DNA of 64,000 bases from assembly GCA_045638525.1 (NCBI GenBank), contig JAZUBQ010000012.1, positions 1-64,000 of the forward strand. The letters run 5' to 3'. Source of the DNA: SIG452 sp045638525. Its GTDB lineage: Bacteria > Bacillota > Clostridia > UMGS1840. Every line of letters starts with the position of its first letter. The first letter of the stretch is position 1. The translations under genes were made by a program, and so were the position numbers. Shown here piece after piece: positions 29,501-36,245 of this stretch. A model generated the notes under the pieces. The model saw only the letters and a list, made by a program, of their open reading frames with translations, made no database searches and was not told where the DNA came from.

Positions 29501-30000
29501 ATCTGCGCATTGTTAAAATCAAATAAAATGTTGTATGTCAACATTTCTCCGTTTTCAATTTTTTCAAGTGCCGAAGGACTTGTCTTCTCAAAATATTTCA
29601 AACTAATGGAATATCTTGCATTTTGTGAGGTATCAGAAAAATATAACAAACTTCTGGTTCCATCTAATTTGGTTGACTTAAAACGGAATGTCATTAAATA
29701 TTTCCCTTCGCTAAGCGTTTGGGGAAGTTCATATCTCCATACCGGGTCCAATGCTCTTGGAGTAACCTTCAGCATAGTATTTCCGTTTTCATCAACATAA
29801 GGATCACTACATCCCCCCGTTGTGGTCCATAACATACCGGGTTCTTCCGTAAACCCTTTCGGAACGCTTCCAACCTGAGTGTAGTCCTCGAAATCAATAT
29901 GAAGAATGACATCATCATTATCTGCCAATGCTGTTACATGGAATATAGTCATTACTAAGCAACATACCAGTATCGCAGACAGTATCTTTGTTAGTTTCAT
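26569..30000 (-). CDS. Secreted clan GH-A glycoside hydrolase with jelly roll and CBM9-like domain (1143 aa)
   Basis: Exported multi-domain enzyme. Signal peptide about 1-27 (ends ALADND). A jelly roll (about 31-218) is similar to that of the downstream GH. An Ig-like domain (about 220-325) precedes the GH-A TIM barrel (about 330-700), with acid/base Glu448 in IEIWNEAD and nucleophile Glu556 in DLWLTEMGY. Two beta domains follow (about 700-940). The last ~190 residues resemble a CBM9/DOMON sugar-binding module (IVIDGKKGAGEW, then NDAIWNGDSIQIGID). The ATG at 30000 follows GGAGG by 6 bases; the ATG at 30006 abuts the ribosome site. It starts 23 bases after the permease stop, unusual coupling of a secreted enzyme to its transporter. 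The exact GH family and substrate are unknown. Confidence 0.83.
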   Translation of the reverse strand: MKLTKILSAILVCCLVMTIFHVTALADNDDVILHIDFEDYTQVGSVPKGFTEEPGMLWTTTGGCSDPYVDENGNTMLKVTPRALDPVWRYELPQTLSEGKYLMTFRFKSTKLDGTRSLLYFSDTSQNARYSISLKYFEKTSPSALEKIENGEMLTYNILFDFNNAQMQTWLEDDYESKTVTSISNLKSAGLSQFWFVYWDKKNPDEYVLMDDIKIVRQPISMGIDNERRHRGNIFYDSEEIYIPLILSNASNQEQTVTLQYSAKSRSGKSAGAEEKQIVIPANSSVKEDIKPDMNFYDTAVATVTVIDEKGDKTVETYEFSRVLSSLVANDRFGICTHDLRGAVGDIEFKSQMLSKAGFGSVRGDLEWFRTESNPGTVKELGGWDQYFDDLIKYDMDFLAVTGLGNSLYDSGGLPYTEKSVQAFVNYAGYFAEYLKKHGHNDIEIWNEADLMGNAAFNPASRPASDYRKLMIESAKAIRKANPDANIIGGVQANVSAESWMRDVLAEGGADYIDTYSIHPYNHTTAPETGGLLDKIARIRAILDEYNPEIDLWLTEMGYFTALQPTQLARQHTLEEQAAWAVRMYMIVEDQDIASRIYWYDYINDGTSTTNSEDNYGIVKAASGVSTPFAAKPIYLSIAAMNNMISEATQIEIVNPDDRTYINRYKKDNGKDMLVLWSLDMKDNIGLKSENSVSVYDLYGNFKCELSPVDGVLNLQIGYEPIYIIGNIAKTEVTEPNITAENAYVTVCEGDVFANRIGVHNGYVHTLEVIGSEGITVEDNDGHSTFTLQMNKKAGELTRIPAELKNDKGETVFIGEYLIKKNAEPVTITVLAQPYDFSNQNRWCAVVSVTNNTISSDLSGNVRLTEPVEFAEYAKTVNFTNLGPKQTTTLRINLPEMVKKNARYIGVKVTLDNGEEMDIRKYSSFAIADYADKEIVIDGKKGAGEWTGTALTMDKSTWVLGDQVLNGKMFSDENDLSANAWIMYDNEKFYLFVDVRDSIFSQDYENDAIWNGDSIQIGIDDISGSAIYATEYSEIGCALTKDGVQFYRWKSVDKRDSVVKNTEAVVIHENGHTYYEIAIPWTELITKPENITDYYDFGFAMLVNDNDGYGRRGWCEYTSGIGRGKNTDLFGRLILSKPENASN

Positions 30001-30023
30001 TCTCATCCTCCATTCATAAAATT

Positions 30024-30917
30024 TTATCCCTTAATACCACTCATATTTAAGCCACCCAAAATCTGTTTAGAGAAGATGGCATATACGATAATTGCCGGGA
30101 TACAAGCAAGCATCATAATCAACATTTGTTCATTTGCCTGAAAAGGACTATTGGTGCTGGTTAGATTGAAAAGCATAATAGAAATGGGCTCTTTGCTGGT
30201 ATTTCCCAAAATCAGGTAAGGCCAGAAAAAGCTTCCCCAAGAACCAATTACTGAGAAAATGGTAACAACTGAAATAATCGGTTTTGATAACGGAAGAATA
30301 ATTTTGAAAAATGCACTTAAGTTAGAGCAACCATCAATCTTGGCAGCTTCCAGGTAGTCATTGGGAATTCCGTTAAAGAAATTACGGAACAGGAAAATAT
30401 TAAAAGCATGGGTTCCACCCATCAACCAAAGAGGCCAATATGTTCCGGTCAGATTAACATGTAAAACCGGAAAATCCACAAATGTCATATAAAGCGGAAC
30501 CATACTCATTCCGGGAAGCATCATTGTCCAGAAAATCGCAGTGTTCAGCAACGCATTCCCCTTAGGACGCACTTTCGCCAAAACATAACCAGCCAATCCG
30601 TTACAAATAATATCGAATGCAAGAGCCCCTATTATAATGCAAAGGGAATTCGTTGCATATTTTCCGATATTAGCACTTTTCCATATTTTTGCAAATACGC
30701 TCAAATCCCACTGAGAAGGTAATAATGTGGGCGGTACAGCATACATTTCCTGAGGAGTTTTAAATCCGGAAATGAACATCCAAAGAACCGGGATCAAGCA
30801 AGCCAAACTTAAAAGAGTAAGCAAGGTAAACATTGTCCAGTATACCAGTTTCCCTTTTACAGACTTTAAATCTCTCCAGTTCAGTAACCCATCGGTCTTA
30901 CTAGATATTTTTTTCAT
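30024..30917 (-). CDS. Carbohydrate ABC transporter permease (MalG type)
   Basis: A 297-residue inner-membrane subunit of a CUT1-family sugar importer with six predicted helices. The EAA loop that docks the ATPase is YLEAAKIDGCSNLSAFFKIILP, here given only by its ends YLEAAKIDG and IILP, near residues 190-215. It pairs with the upstream MalF-type permease (11 bases between genes; ribosome site AGGAGGTGG). No ATPase gene is present; such systems commonly share a housekeeping MsmX/MsiK-type ATPase encoded elsewhere. It is predicted to import the oligosaccharides released by the secreted GH-A enzymes. Confidence 0.92.
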   Translation of the reverse strand: MKKISSKTDGLLNWRDLKSVKGKLVYWTMFTLLTLLSLACLIPVLWMFISGFKTPQEMYAVPPTLLPSQWDLSVFAKIWKSANIGKYATNSLCIIIGALAFDIICNGLAGYVLAKVRPKGNALLNTAIFWTMMLPGMSMVPLYMTFVDFPVLHVNLTGTYWPLWLMGGTHAFNIFLFRNFFNGIPNDYLEAAKIDGCSNLSAFFKIILPLSKPIISVVTIFSVIGSWGSFFWPYLILGNTSKEPISIMLFNLTSTNSPFQANEQMLIMMLACIPAIIVYAIFSKQILGGLNMSGIKG

Positions 30918-30928
30918 ACCCCCACCTC

Positions 30929-31816
30929 CTAATCATGAATTTTTTTGTCCAAGACAAAATATACAACTGTTAAACCTGCTAAAATGCAGAATGTGATAAC
31001 ACCTAGGGCAAGGGACTTATCCATTGCACCGTATTTAAACGCATAAAAATAATTCGTCAATCCCAACGACAGCGATGCACCTGCAGGTCCACCACCTGTC
31101 ATAACCAAAGGTTGTTCTGTTACCTGGAACACGCTGATAATCTGTCTTACTGCCAACAGTAAAATAATCCCTCTGCAATGTGGGAATGTTACTGTTGTAA
31201 ATCTTCTCCAGATACCTGCTCCATCCAGTCTGGCAGCTTCGTAAAGGGTGTTGTCCACACTTTGTAAAGTAGCCAGATACATAATCAGAGTACCGCCAAA
31301 TCCACTCCAGGACATCATTACAACCAAAAGCGGAATTACTGCGGTTTCCGATGCCAAAAACGGTAACGGCTGTACCCCCAGGAAATATAACATAGCGTTC
31401 AGCAAACCACCCTGGCTTTCACCGTAGATAAACTTCCAAAGCAAATAAGTGGCAACGCCGGGCAATACCGCCGGCAAATAGGTAGTGATTTTAAAATACT
31501 GTTTTGCATGCAGCATTTCGTTCATCATTACCGCTGCCAAGAACGGCAGCGGTAATCCGATGATTAATGACCATATAACATAGGAAACAGTATTCCATAA
31601 TGTTTTGGTAAAGTTAGTATCCTTTAAAACTTGAACGTAATTATCGAATCCTACAAATTTTACAGGTTCAAATCCTTTCAGGTCATAGAAGGAATACGAA
31701 ATACCGATAATGATTGGTCTCCATACCAAAAAAGTGAACAACAAGACGGTGGGCACAATCAAAGCCCATCCGGGTACATTTTTTTTGATGGAAGCCAGAA
31801 CTTTTTTCATTTTCAT
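30929..31816 (-). CDS. Carbohydrate ABC transporter permease (MalF type)
   Basis: A 295-residue inner-membrane permease with six predicted helices and the EAA motif YEAARLDGAGIWRRF near residues 195-210. N-terminal sequence (PGWALIVPTVLLFTFLVWRP) and the GGGPAGAS stretch late in the protein are typical of the LplB/UgpA/MalF group. AAAAGGA precedes the ATG. It lies between the binding lipoprotein and the MalG-type partner, so the three genes form a complete membrane part of one importer. Confidence 0.92.
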   Translation of the reverse strand: MKMKKVLASIKKNVPGWALIVPTVLLFTFLVWRPIIIGISYSFYDLKGFEPVKFVGFDNYVQVLKDTNFTKTLWNTVSYVIWSLIIGLPLPFLAAVMMNEMLHAKQYFKITTYLPAVLPGVATYLLWKFIYGESQGGLLNAMLYFLGVQPLPFLASETAVIPLLVVMMSWSGFGGTLIMYLATLQSVDNTLYEAARLDGAGIWRRFTTVTFPHCRGIILLLAVRQIISVFQVTEQPLVMTGGGPAGASLSLGLTNYFYAFKYGAMDKSLALGVITFCILAGLTVVYFVLDKKIHD

Positions 31817-31840
31817 TTCAGCTACATTCCTTTTAAATCA

Positions 31841-33226
31841 TTACATATTGTCAAGATGATTTACCTGAAAATCATTAACAGCTTCATTGATTAATGTGTC
31901 AATGTCTACATTCTTATCAGTAATAACTTTCTGAACAATATTGTCCATGATAGAGTATAACTGCTGACAGCAAGCCGGTTCTTCAGGAGTCAGTGCAACA
32001 CCTTCAAAGCTTAAATAATCAGCGTAATCTTTCACATCTACATTGGTATATTTTTCTCTTAATGCCTGTAATTTATCTTCATTATCTCTGTTAACAATAA
32101 TGGGAAGAACGCTTCCGGGGATAACAATGTATCCTGCTTTCAGACTATCCTGATAGCTTGCTTCAGTCTTTGCTAAAGATTCATCGGTGATTTCTAAAGA
32201 ATAGGAACCTTTATAGAAATACCAATCCATACAAGCATTAAATTGCTCCTGAGTAGTGCCTTTTGCAAAGAACAAGATATTACCGCCGAGCTGCGCCGCT
32301 CTCTGATCGGGACCTTCGGGCATTCTTACACAAGCAATATCTGCAATATTCATGCCAAATTTGGTAGAAAGTTCATTTGCCGGAGGAGTAGAGAACATCA
32401 TTGCAGCCTGACCGGTACCAAACATCATAGATCTGTCGTCATTGGATACAGCGAACTGCTCAGGCAGAGCATTATATTCCCATTTCATATCATACAACCA
32501 CTGAACTGCTGATTTGAATTCAGGAGAATTGAAGGTAGCAATCCATTTACCATCTTTATCCTGTTTCATAAATTCAGTACCGTAGCTCCATGCTACATTG
32601 ATGAAATGCCAGCCGCCACAGTTATCAATGGTCGGAAGTACAAAACCTGCTTTACCGGTTTTCTCTCTAATAATTTTAGAGTATTCTGCCACTTCTTCGT
32701 AAGTGTTGGGAACTTTTACAGAACCATCTTCATTTACAAGGCCCGCTTCTTTGAAGGTTGCCTTATTAATGTAAAGGCCCTGTGCGTATACGCTGTAAGG
32801 AACACCCCATATTTCTCCGTTTTCACCTCTTACAAGGTCAACCAAATCGGGATTTAAGTTGTCTAACATCCCGTATTCTTCTAGATAGGTGGAAACATCC
32901 TGACAATATCCTGCATTGGGGATATTTTTTGCTTCGGTGAAAGGTGCTTCAAAAACAGTAGGTAACTGATTCGCTACAGCCTTTGCAACAAAGTCTTTGG
33001 TGTTGAACGCATAGGTATCGGGGGTTAATACAACATCCGGATTTTCTTCGGAGAATCCTGCTAAGTTATTGGAATATCTTTCGTATAAAACCTGGTTTTC
33101 CTCACTTGGCCAGTTCCCTATCGAAATATGTACTTTACCATCATCCTGCTGTTGCCCACATCCAGCGAGCGCAGTCAATGTTGTTGCTGCTACCAAAAAA
33201 GTAGCAATGACTTTTCTGAATTTCAT
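31841..33226 (-). CDS. Extracellular sugar-binding lipoprotein (family 1 solute-binding protein)
   Basis: A 461-residue lipoprotein that captures oligosaccharide for the ABC importer. The lipobox LTALAGC puts the lipidated Cys at 23. The mature part has the two-lobe binding-protein pattern, including the typical EAPFTEAKNIPNAG and FFAKGTTQEQFNACMDW stretches. It is the first gene of the 33-kb operon. The ATG at 33226 follows AAGGA by 7 bases; the TTG at 33232 is less likely. The promoter must lie in 33227-33345, which also holds a palindrome and faces the AraC-type regulator gene. Confidence 0.92.
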   Translation of the reverse strand: MKFRKVIATFLVAATTLTALAGCGQQQDDGKVHISIGNWPSEENQVLYERYSNNLAGFSEENPDVVLTPDTYAFNTKDFVAKAVANQLPTVFEAPFTEAKNIPNAGYCQDVSTYLEEYGMLDNLNPDLVDLVRGENGEIWGVPYSVYAQGLYINKATFKEAGLVNEDGSVKVPNTYEEVAEYSKIIREKTGKAGFVLPTIDNCGGWHFINVAWSYGTEFMKQDKDGKWIATFNSPEFKSAVQWLYDMKWEYNALPEQFAVSNDDRSMMFGTGQAAMMFSTPPANELSTKFGMNIADIACVRMPEGPDQRAAQLGGNILFFAKGTTQEQFNACMDWYFYKGSYSLEITDESLAKTEASYQDSLKAGYIVIPGSVLPIIVNRDNEDKLQALREKYTNVDVKDYADYLSFEGVALTPEEPACCQQLYSIMDNIVQKVITDKNVDIDTLINEAVNDFQVNHLDNM

Positions 33227-33282
33227 CTTCAAATCCTTCTTTCATAAATTTATGTTTTTATTTTTTAAACTTTTGTAGTGAA

Positions 33283-33326
33283 TTGTAAAATCTTACAACT
33301 CTCTCATGGTCAACAAAAACCAACCA
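33283..33326 (-). promoter_or_regulatory. Putative promoter/operator of the polysaccharide operon
   Basis: On the minus strand, TTGACC (33321-33326 in map order GGTCAA) is followed 17-18 bases later by only a weak TTTTAC/TTTACA -10, the pattern of an activator-dependent promoter. A perfect palindrome TTGTAA-4-TTACAA (33283-33298) covers this weak -10. Activation by the adjacent AraC-type protein is a natural guess. Confidence 0.4.
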
Positions 33327-33349
33327 TTCTTCTTCCTTGCCCGAAAATC

Positions 33350-33378
33350 TTGACAAGATATCATAAATATCGTATAAT
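33350..33378 (+). promoter_or_regulatory. Consensus sigma-A promoter of the araC-type gene
   Basis: TTGACA (33350-33355), 17 bases, TATAAT (33373-33378): a perfect consensus. The spacer contains GATAT-5-ATATC, a small inverted repeat. The leader is about 120 bases. The strength suggests the regulator is made constitutively unless something blocks this site. Confidence 0.85.
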
Positions 33379-33502
33379 TAATTATAAGTGAACGATTTTA
33401 GACCTATAGCATTCTATATTATAGCAAATCGCTCCTTGAAATTCAATGTAATTTTTTATTGTATTTGTTGTAAAAAATTAAACCTAAAAGGAAAAAAATG
33501 GT

Positions 33503-34339
33503 ATGAAATTTGAAAGTGAATTCGGCTTTGACGAAGATATTTATGACTATGTTGGAACAATTGAAAACCAAATTCTTTATGCCTTATCAGGCATCACATT
33601 TCCCGATCCCAAATATGAAATTTGCCGAAAAAATGCTCTCTGTTACTCCTTTGAATATGTGTATGAGGGTGAGGGTGCCATTCAGGAAAACGGAAAAATC
33701 CATAAGGTTCAAGCAGGCGACTTTTTTATCTTACATCCTAATTCCTATCATCATTACTACGCCAGTCCTAAAAACCCCTGGAAAAAAATTTTTTTGATGA
33801 TTGACGGAGATATCACCTTGCCAAAAGTGCTTTTAGACCAATATTCTATTTCTGATATGGTTCTATTCCCCAAAATCAACACCCCAATTCTGCTGGAAGA
33901 AATTCTGGAGTTGGTAAAATCCAGCAGTTCCAATATTACAGAAAAATTAGAAGTCTTACTATGTTCTATGATTATCAAATTGGCTCACATTTCGAAAAAG
34001 AATTTTTCCACCTATTCATCAATCAATAAAGCCAAAAAATTCATTGACAAAAAACTCAACACCAAAATGAATTTAAAGGAAATCGCTTCCTATGCAAATA
34101 TTTCAGTTCCTTTCCTCTGCCGTGAATTCAAAAAAACCTTTGGTGTATCTCCCCACAACTATATCCTAAACTCAAAAATAGAACTGGCAAAAATACTATT
34201 AACGGAAACCACATTGCCCATTCACCTGATTTCAGACCGTTTTTCATTTAACGATGTAGCGCATTTTTCTAATGCATTCACAAAAATTGTGGGAGTTACC
34301 CCCTCAGCTTTCCGCGAACAAAATTCTAATCAGTCATAA
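33503..34339 (+). CDS. AraC-family transcriptional regulator
   Basis: A 278-residue regulator. The N-terminal ~140 residues form a cupin-like sensor domain (IQENGKIHKVQAGDFFILHP, then YHHYYAS). The C-terminal ~100 residues carry two helix-turn-helix motifs: LKEIASYANISVPFLCREFKK and ISDRFSFNDVAHFSNAFTK followed by VGVTPSAFRE, the AraC signature (first motif shown by its ends LKEIAS and CREFKK is at about 190-210). It is divergent from the polysaccharide operon, whose start is 276 bases away, so it is the likely local activator responding to an oligosaccharide or uronate. AAGGA precedes the ATG. Confidence 0.92.
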   Translation: MKFESEFGFDEDIYDYVGTIENQILYALSGITFPDPKYEICRKNALCYSFEYVYEGEGAIQENGKIHKVQAGDFFILHPNSYHHYYASPKNPWKKIFLMIDGDITLPKVLLDQYSISDMVLFPKINTPILLEEILELVKSSSSNITEKLEVLLCSMIIKLAHISKKNFSTYSSINKAKKFIDKKLNTKMNLKEIASYANISVPFLCREFKKTFGVSPHNYILNSKIELAKILLTETTLPIHLISDRFSFNDVAHFSNAFTKIVGVTPSAFREQNSNQS

Positions 34340-34353
34340 AGTTATTTGCAGGA

Positions 34354-34383
34354 TTAACAGTATATTAATAACTGTTAAGGAGG
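34354..34383 (+). promoter_or_regulatory. Inverted repeat overlapping the ribosome site of the small HTH gene
   Basis: TTAACAGT (34354-34361), 9 bases, ACTGTTAA (34371-34378), a perfect 8-base inverted repeat whose right arm runs into AAGGAGG (34377-34383). It could be a protein operator or an RNA hairpin that masks translation of the following 60-residue DNA-binding protein. Confidence 0.5.
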
Positions 34384-34390
34384 CATTGCA

Positions 34391-34573
34391 ATGACTGATA
34401 ATTCCTACACAATCCTTTCTCCCGAGGAGGCAATGAAGACATTACATATCGGTAGAAATTCTATCTACAAACTACTCACTTCCGGAGAACTCAAAGGATT
34501 CAAAGTTGGTCGTAACTGGAAAATTGCCAGAAAGGCCATTGATGCTTATATCGACAAACAAACAGAAAAATAA
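34391..34573 (+). CDS. Small excisionase-like helix-turn-helix protein
   Basis: A 60-residue protein made of a single MerR/excisionase-type winged HTH (HTH_17 group): SPEEAMKTLHIGRNSIYKLL, wing KGFKVGRNWKI, then helix RKAIDAYID. Such proteins bind DNA as accessory or regulatory factors. No integrase or other phage gene is near, so a phage excisionase role is unlikely; it may be a small regulator co-expressed with the AraC gene 51 bases upstream. It has a strong AAGGAGG site, overlapped by an inverted repeat, and is followed by a strong bidirectional terminator. Confidence 0.85.
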   Translation: MTDNSYTILSPEEAMKTLHIGRNSIYKLLTSGELKGFKVGRNWKIARKAIDAYIDKQTEK

Positions 34574-34602
34574 AATTTATTCACCTTACCTTTATCCACA
34601 CG

Positions 34603-34643
34603 AAAAAATAGCGTTAGACATTTGATGTCTAACGCTATTTTTT
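34603..34643. terminator. Bidirectional terminator
   Basis: Perfect 18-base inverted repeat (34603-34620 and 34626-34643) with a 5-base loop; each arm begins or ends in six A/T, giving U runs on both strands. It serves the HTH gene on the plus strand and the zinc-ribbon gene on the minus strand. Confidence 0.9.
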
Positions 34644-34654
34644 ATACCTAACAA

Positions 34655-34816
34655 CTATACTTGTTCTTGTTTTAATTCTTCCTGCAATTTCTTAAATTGC
34701 TCAATTTCAGCTTCGGTAGAATAACGGATCGCTGCTTTCCCACAATTGGGACAGTGTTCCACTTCCCCGTGTCTTACAAACTGAAATTTGCACGCTTCAC
34801 ATGTGTAATACTGCAT
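34655..34816 (-). CDS. 53-residue zinc-ribbon protein
   Basis: A very short gene starting MQYYTCEACKFQF and ending LKQEQV. Two CxxC pairs (Cys6/Cys9 and Cys22/Cys25, in TCEAC and HCPNC) make a rubredoxin/zinc-ribbon knuckle; the second half is a charged helix (EAEIEQFKKLQEEL). GAGGA lies 6 bases before the ATG. It is 32 bases downstream of the DUF2442 gene on the same strand and ends just before a terminator, so it is the third gene of that small operon. The function is unknown; protein-protein contact or nucleic-acid binding are possible. Confidence 0.8.
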   Translation of the reverse strand: MQYYTCEACKFQFVRHGEVEHCPNCGKAAIRYSTEAEIEQFKKLQEELKQEQV

Positions 34817-34848
34817 ATCTTTTCCTCAGCCTACATTTGAAAATCACC

Positions 34849-35286
34849 TTATACCTTAGAGGGTTCTCCATATTCTCGCTTCATAGCATCTATTGATACA
34901 ACCCATTGCTTTCCAAACTTACAAACATCAACACCATTCACTAATTTTCCATAAGCTATTGCTTTCCGTAAAGTACTTTCGTGTAAATTCCAAAGAAATG
35001 TCGCATCGCTAAATGCCATCAGTCCATCAAACGGTGTATCAACAATCTCGCCATTTGCCCACAGTTCATCACATGAAATGTCAATATCGTCATTCCATAC
35101 AACACCATAGCCACCTTGGTCCACCACAACGGAACTAAACAAATCAGCATCATCCTTTAACGGCAGAAAGAAACTATATTTTTCAATCAATAAATCCACA
35201 TTGTATATCTTGGTTATCCCTTCAGCAAATCGCACACTAATTTTATATCCAGGTAATGCATTTACTTCTTTCACTTTATGAAACAT
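34849..35286 (-). CDS. DUF2442 protein with C-terminal HTH
   Basis: A 145-residue protein. Residues 1 to about 80 match DUF2442 (KVKEVNALPGYKISVRFAEG, then YNVDLLIEKY and FGVVW-like strand). Residues about 95-140 look like an HTH of the kind found in antitoxin-like regulators (ATFLWNLHESTLRKAIAYGK, wing FGKQWVVS, DAMKREYG). DUF2442 and DUF4160 genes are commonly adjacent and are suspected toxin-antitoxin-like pairs, without proven function to my knowledge. The ATG follows AAGGAGG; the in-frame extension to 35325 overlaps the upstream gene. The HTH makes it the probable repressor of its own operon through the palindrome at 35582-35599. Confidence 0.85.
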   Translation of the reverse strand: MFHKVKEVNALPGYKISVRFAEGITKIYNVDLLIEKYSFFLPLKDDADLFSSVVVDQGGYGVVWNDDIDISCDELWANGEIVDTPFDGLMAFSDATFLWNLHESTLRKAIAYGKLVNGVDVCKFGKQWVVSIDAMKREYGEPSKV

Positions 35287-35299
35287 ATTGAAACCTCCT

Positions 35300-35554
35300 T
35301 TACTCCAACGGAGAAAGAGCAACAAACTCTTGTGTTTCCCACATTTTCAACAGCTCATCCTTGTGAGTCGAATTCCATTCAAGAACCATTTCTAAAGCTT
35401 TCTTAGGAAGTTCTCCTTCTATGACAGATCCATCAGCGATATTAATCGCTGCTACATGGTCTCCGTATATCGCATGAAAATGCGGTGGATTATGTTCAGC
35501 CTGTTGAAAATACATACGAATAACAATTCCGTAAAATCTTGATATAACCGGCAT
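35300..35554 (-). CDS. DUF4160 protein
   Basis: An 84-residue protein that matches DUF4160 along its whole length: N-terminal MPVISRFYGIVIRMYF, the conserved HNPPHFHAIYGD with three His, and the C-terminal helix LPKKALEMVLEWNSTHKDEL. It is the first gene of the operon, with AAGGAG before the ATG, and lies 13 bases ahead of the DUF2442 gene. The HxxPHFH cluster could bind metal or be catalytic, but no activity is established. It may be the effector of a two-gene stress or toxin-antitoxin-like module. Confidence 0.88.
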   Translation of the reverse strand: MPVISRFYGIVIRMYFQQAEHNPPHFHAIYGDHVAAINIADGSVIEGELPKKALEMVLEWNSTHKDELLKMWETQEFVALSPLE

Positions 35555-35577
35555 GGATTATTTCTCCTTTTAAAATC

Positions 35578-35606
35578 ATTTTATCACGATACCGTGATAT
35601 TGTCAA
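35578..35606 (-). promoter_or_regulatory. Promoter with palindromic operator in the spacer (DUF4160 operon)
   Basis: Minus strand TTGACA (35601-35606), 17 bases, TAAAAT (35578-35583). The spacer is filled by the palindrome TATCACG-4-CGTGATA (35582-35599). A protein on this site would block RNA polymerase, as in self-repressed toxin-antitoxin operons. Confidence 0.8.
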
Positions 35607-35682
35607 TGGTATTTTTTAAATTCCATTTGATTTATTATTATAAGGTTTTAAACAAGTTGAGCACATCTGTTCTGTGCCACAC

Positions 35683-35711
35683 TTGAATTTTATTAATATT
35701 TATGATATAAT
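35683..35711 (+). promoter_or_regulatory. Sigma-A promoter before the HNH-like ORF
   Basis: TTGAAT (35683-35688), 17 bases, TATAAT (35706-35711), 31 bases before the ATG at 35743. Confidence 0.7.
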
Positions 35712-35742
35712 TATAATCATCTAAATTGGAAAGGTAACTTTT

Positions 35743-36018
35743 ATGGATAGAAAAATAAATGATAGATATTACCAAAAAGAAAAACGAAATCTTGTAGATC
35801 ATTGCAACATCTGTGGTAAGATAACGAAACCGACCTATGACCATGTTCCGCCAAAATGTTGCTTCAATGATATTTATGTAAAGCCGGTAGAAAACCTCTC
35901 TGGCAGAGCAGAAAAATATAATCCAAGTTGTTCTCAAAATGGTTCAAAATATTGTTATTGTCAAACAAATTATCAAAGTATGCAACCTTCAGAATTATCT
36001 AAATTATTTTTATCTTAA
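35743..36018 (+). pseudogene. HNH-like protein, probably truncated
   Basis: A 91-residue reading frame with a clear zinc/HNH-type beginning: DHCNICGKITKPTYDHVPPK (Cys-x2-Cys, then DHVPPK), as in HNH-endonuclease-like proteins that are normally much longer. After about residue 65 the sequence (KYCYCQTNYQSMQPSELSK) stops looking like the family, where a second Cys-x2-Cys would be expected. It has its own good promoter and AAGG ribosome site. I read it as a gene whose 3' part was lost or frameshifted; a genuinely short variant cannot be excluded. Confidence 0.5.
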
Positions 36019-36245
36019 AACTAATTTTTCAATATAAAACGATAGTGTGTATTGATTTTTGATAATATCTCTGCAAATTATTAAAAAATTAAAAGTGGTC
36101 AAAACCGTTGTTATTACACGGTTTTGACCACTTTCCTTAAATTACTAATTTCGGTGAAGTATTAAATCGTATTCAAAGCGGTGAATGCGAACCGAAAAAA
36201 TTTTATATGAAGGACTGCGGATGCGGTAAATAAAATCGTCATACG
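36019..36245. other. Gene-poor stretch with hairpin and peptide remnant
   Basis: This stretch contains a strong inverted repeat (36092-36134, listed separately). After it comes a plus-strand open stretch (about 36144-36233) without a start codon, whose translation ends KKFYMKDCGCGK. It has the look of the last ~30 codons of a lost gene. Nothing else is supported here. Confidence 0.35.
36092..36134. terminator. Terminator-like inverted repeat
   Basis: 16-base perfect arms (36092-36107 and 36119-36134), 11-base loop. The minus strand continues into a U-rich run; the plus strand into TTTCCTT. It may end the HNH-like transcript or be a remnant of a small element. Confidence 0.55.

Noticed and set aside
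34391..34573. Excisionase-like protein as evidence for a prophage or integrative element
   Set aside because: No integrase, att repeats, tRNA or phage genes nearby; the protein is a lone HTH next to an AraC regulator.
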